Of a stretch of DNA of 21,441 nt, positions 20,343 to 21,441 are shown piece by piece. Position numbers and translations under genes: made by a program. The stretch lies in contig CAZPKK010000024.1 in assembly GCA_964587175.1 (NCBI GenBank), forward strand, positions 1 through 21,441. The letters run 5' to 3'. The notes below the pieces were generated by a model, which saw only the letters and a program-made list of their open reading frames with translations, was not told the origin of the DNA and did not search any database. The stretch is from CALXVA01 sp964587175 (GTDB taxonomy: Bacteria > Bacillota > Clostridia > TANB77 > CAG-508). Numbering within the stretch: position 1 is the first letter of the stretch; each line of letters begins with the position of its first letter.

Positions 20343-21441
20343 ATGGCTTTTGAAGGTTTATCTGCTAAATTACAAGAAGTAACTAGAAAGTTAAGAGGAA
20401 AGGCGAGAATTACTGAATCAGATTTAAAGGAAATGTTAAGAGAAGTAAAGCTTGCATTACTAGAGGCAGATGTGAATTATGCAATAGTTAAAGAATTTAT
20501 AAATACTATACAAGAAAAAGCCTTAGGTCAAGATGTGTTAAAATCATTAACCCCTGGACAGCAAGTTATAAAAATAGTTAAAGATGAATTAGTAGAACTT
20601 CTTGGGGGAACGGAAAGTAAAATAAACTTTACTCCTAATCCACCAACAGTTATAATGCTAGTTGGGCTTCAAGGTTCTGTTAAAACCACCACAGCAGGAA
20701 AACTTGCAAATTTACTTAGAAAACAAGGTAAGAAGCCATTATTAGTTGCATGTGATGTATATAGACCAGCAGCTATTAAACAACTTCAAGTTGTGGGTGG
20801 ACAGCTAAATATACCTGTATTTGCAAACGAAAATTCCAAAGATGTTGTAAAAATTGCAAGACAAGCAATAGATGTTGCAATGAGTAAATTAAATGATGTA
20901 GTAATACTAGATACAGCAGGTCGTTTACATATAGATGAAGAACTAATGACAGAACTTAAAAATATAAAATCTAATGTAAAACCACATGAGATTTTACTTG
21001 TAGTAGATTCTATGACTGGTCAAGATGCTGTAAATGTTGCAAAAGCTTTTAATGAAGCTCTTGGGATAGATGGCGTAGCTCTTACAAAGCTTGATGGTGA
21101 TACAAGAGGTGGTGCTGCAATATCAGTAAAGAAAATCACAGGACGACCAATAAAATTTGCAGCAACTGGTGAAAAGTTAAGTGATATAGAAGTGTTTTAC
21201 CCAGAGAGAATGGCATCAAGGATACTTGGAATGGGTGATGTACTTTCAATAATAGAAAAAGCAGAAGAGGCAATAGACTTAGAAGAAGCTGAAAAGCTAG
21301 AAAAACAGCTAAAAAAGAAAAAAGATTTAGACTTAGATGATTATTTAACACAATTAAAGCAAATAAAAAAGATGGGTTCTTTCTCATCACTGCTAAAAAT
21401 GATACCAGGAATGAATCAATTAAAAGATGTAAAAATAGATG
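20343..21441 (+). CDS. ffh: Signal recognition particle protein Ffh, 3' end beyond the window
   Basis: The first 366 residues of Ffh (normally about 450). The N domain (1-95) begins MAFEGLSAKLQEVTRKLRGK; the G domain contains TVIMLVGLQGS (102-112), DVYRPAAIKQL, DTAGRLHIDEE, TKLDGDTRGG and FAATGEKLSD; the M domain starts near residue 320 with KKMGSFSSLLKMIPGM. Together with SRP RNA it binds signal sequences and delivers ribosomes to FtsY. The P-loop reads GLQGSVKTTT instead of GLQGSGKTTT, because codon 113 is GTT, one base from GGT. GGGGAGG precedes the ATG. The gene simply runs off the window; no internal stop is present. Confidence 0.95.
   Translation, partial: MAFEGLSAKLQEVTRKLRGKARITESDLKEMLREVKLALLEADVNYAIVKEFINTIQEKALGQDVLKSLTPGQQVIKIVKDELVELLGGTESKINFTPNPPTVIMLVGLQGSVKTTTAGKLANLLRKQGKKPLLVACDVYRPAAIKQLQVVGGQLNIPVFANENSKDVVKIARQAIDVAMSKLNDVVILDTAGRLHIDEELMTELKNIKSNVKPHEILLVVDSMTGQDAVNVAKAFNEALGIDGVALTKLDGDTRGGAAISVKKITGRPIKFAATGEKLSDIEVFYPERMASRILGMGDVLSIIEKAEEAIDLEEAEKLEKQLKKKKDLDLDDYLTQLKQIKKMGSFSSLLKMIPGMNQLKDVKID

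Overview
The window is AT-rich, with strong AGGAGG-type ribosome binding sites, short intergenic gaps and Firmicutes-type gene content: YlxM-Ffh, a clostridial-type thioredoxin reductase, YqeY, a FatA-like acyl-ACP thioesterase and a COG1478 ligase. This points to a low-GC Bacillota, most likely Clostridia. A run of exactly 100 N at 5257-5356 shows a scaffolded, probably metagenomic, assembly. There are no rRNA or tRNA genes, no CRISPR array, no transposase and no phage structural genes. It reads as a chromosomal segment with a few accessory islands.

Left part (1-5000): a minus-strand pair encodes a Nudix hydrolase and a divergent adenylosuccinate-synthetase homologue whose catalytic P-loop Asp is replaced by Ser. 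Next comes an AraC/GyrI-type regulator behind a structured leader RNA with its own terminator, then a radical SAM protein, a nitroreductase, and a second copy of the leader RNA motif in front of a small orphan ORF. Middle (5000-12700): YqeY and a Ca2+-type P-type ATPase, both cut by the assembly gap; a membrane-anchored polysaccharide deacetylase; a thioredoxin reductase and thioredoxin pair; a large imperfect palindrome; and a stand-alone YcaO protein. From 12750 to 14025 there are two minus-strand hotdog thioesterases, one with a single-base frameshift.

Right part (14100-18400): a single promoter precedes a run of four genes: a COG1478 (CofE/FolC2-like) glutamate ligase, a DnaB-like helicase with a long acidic linker, thymidylate synthase and dihydrofolate reductase. 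The order suggests a folate/dTMP/DNA-replication operon in which the ligase may polyglutamylate folate. From 18420 to 19659 a cysteine synthase lies behind a 14-codon leader peptide with three consecutive Cys codons and an intrinsic terminator, which looks like a cysteine attenuator. The window ends with ylxM and a 3'-truncated ffh whose P-loop carries a Gly to Val change.

Most notable: the Cys-Cys-Cys attenuator, the duplicated unidentified leader RNA, the PurA-like enzyme with the altered P-loop, the ligase-helicase-thyA-folA operon, and related intergenic palindromes.
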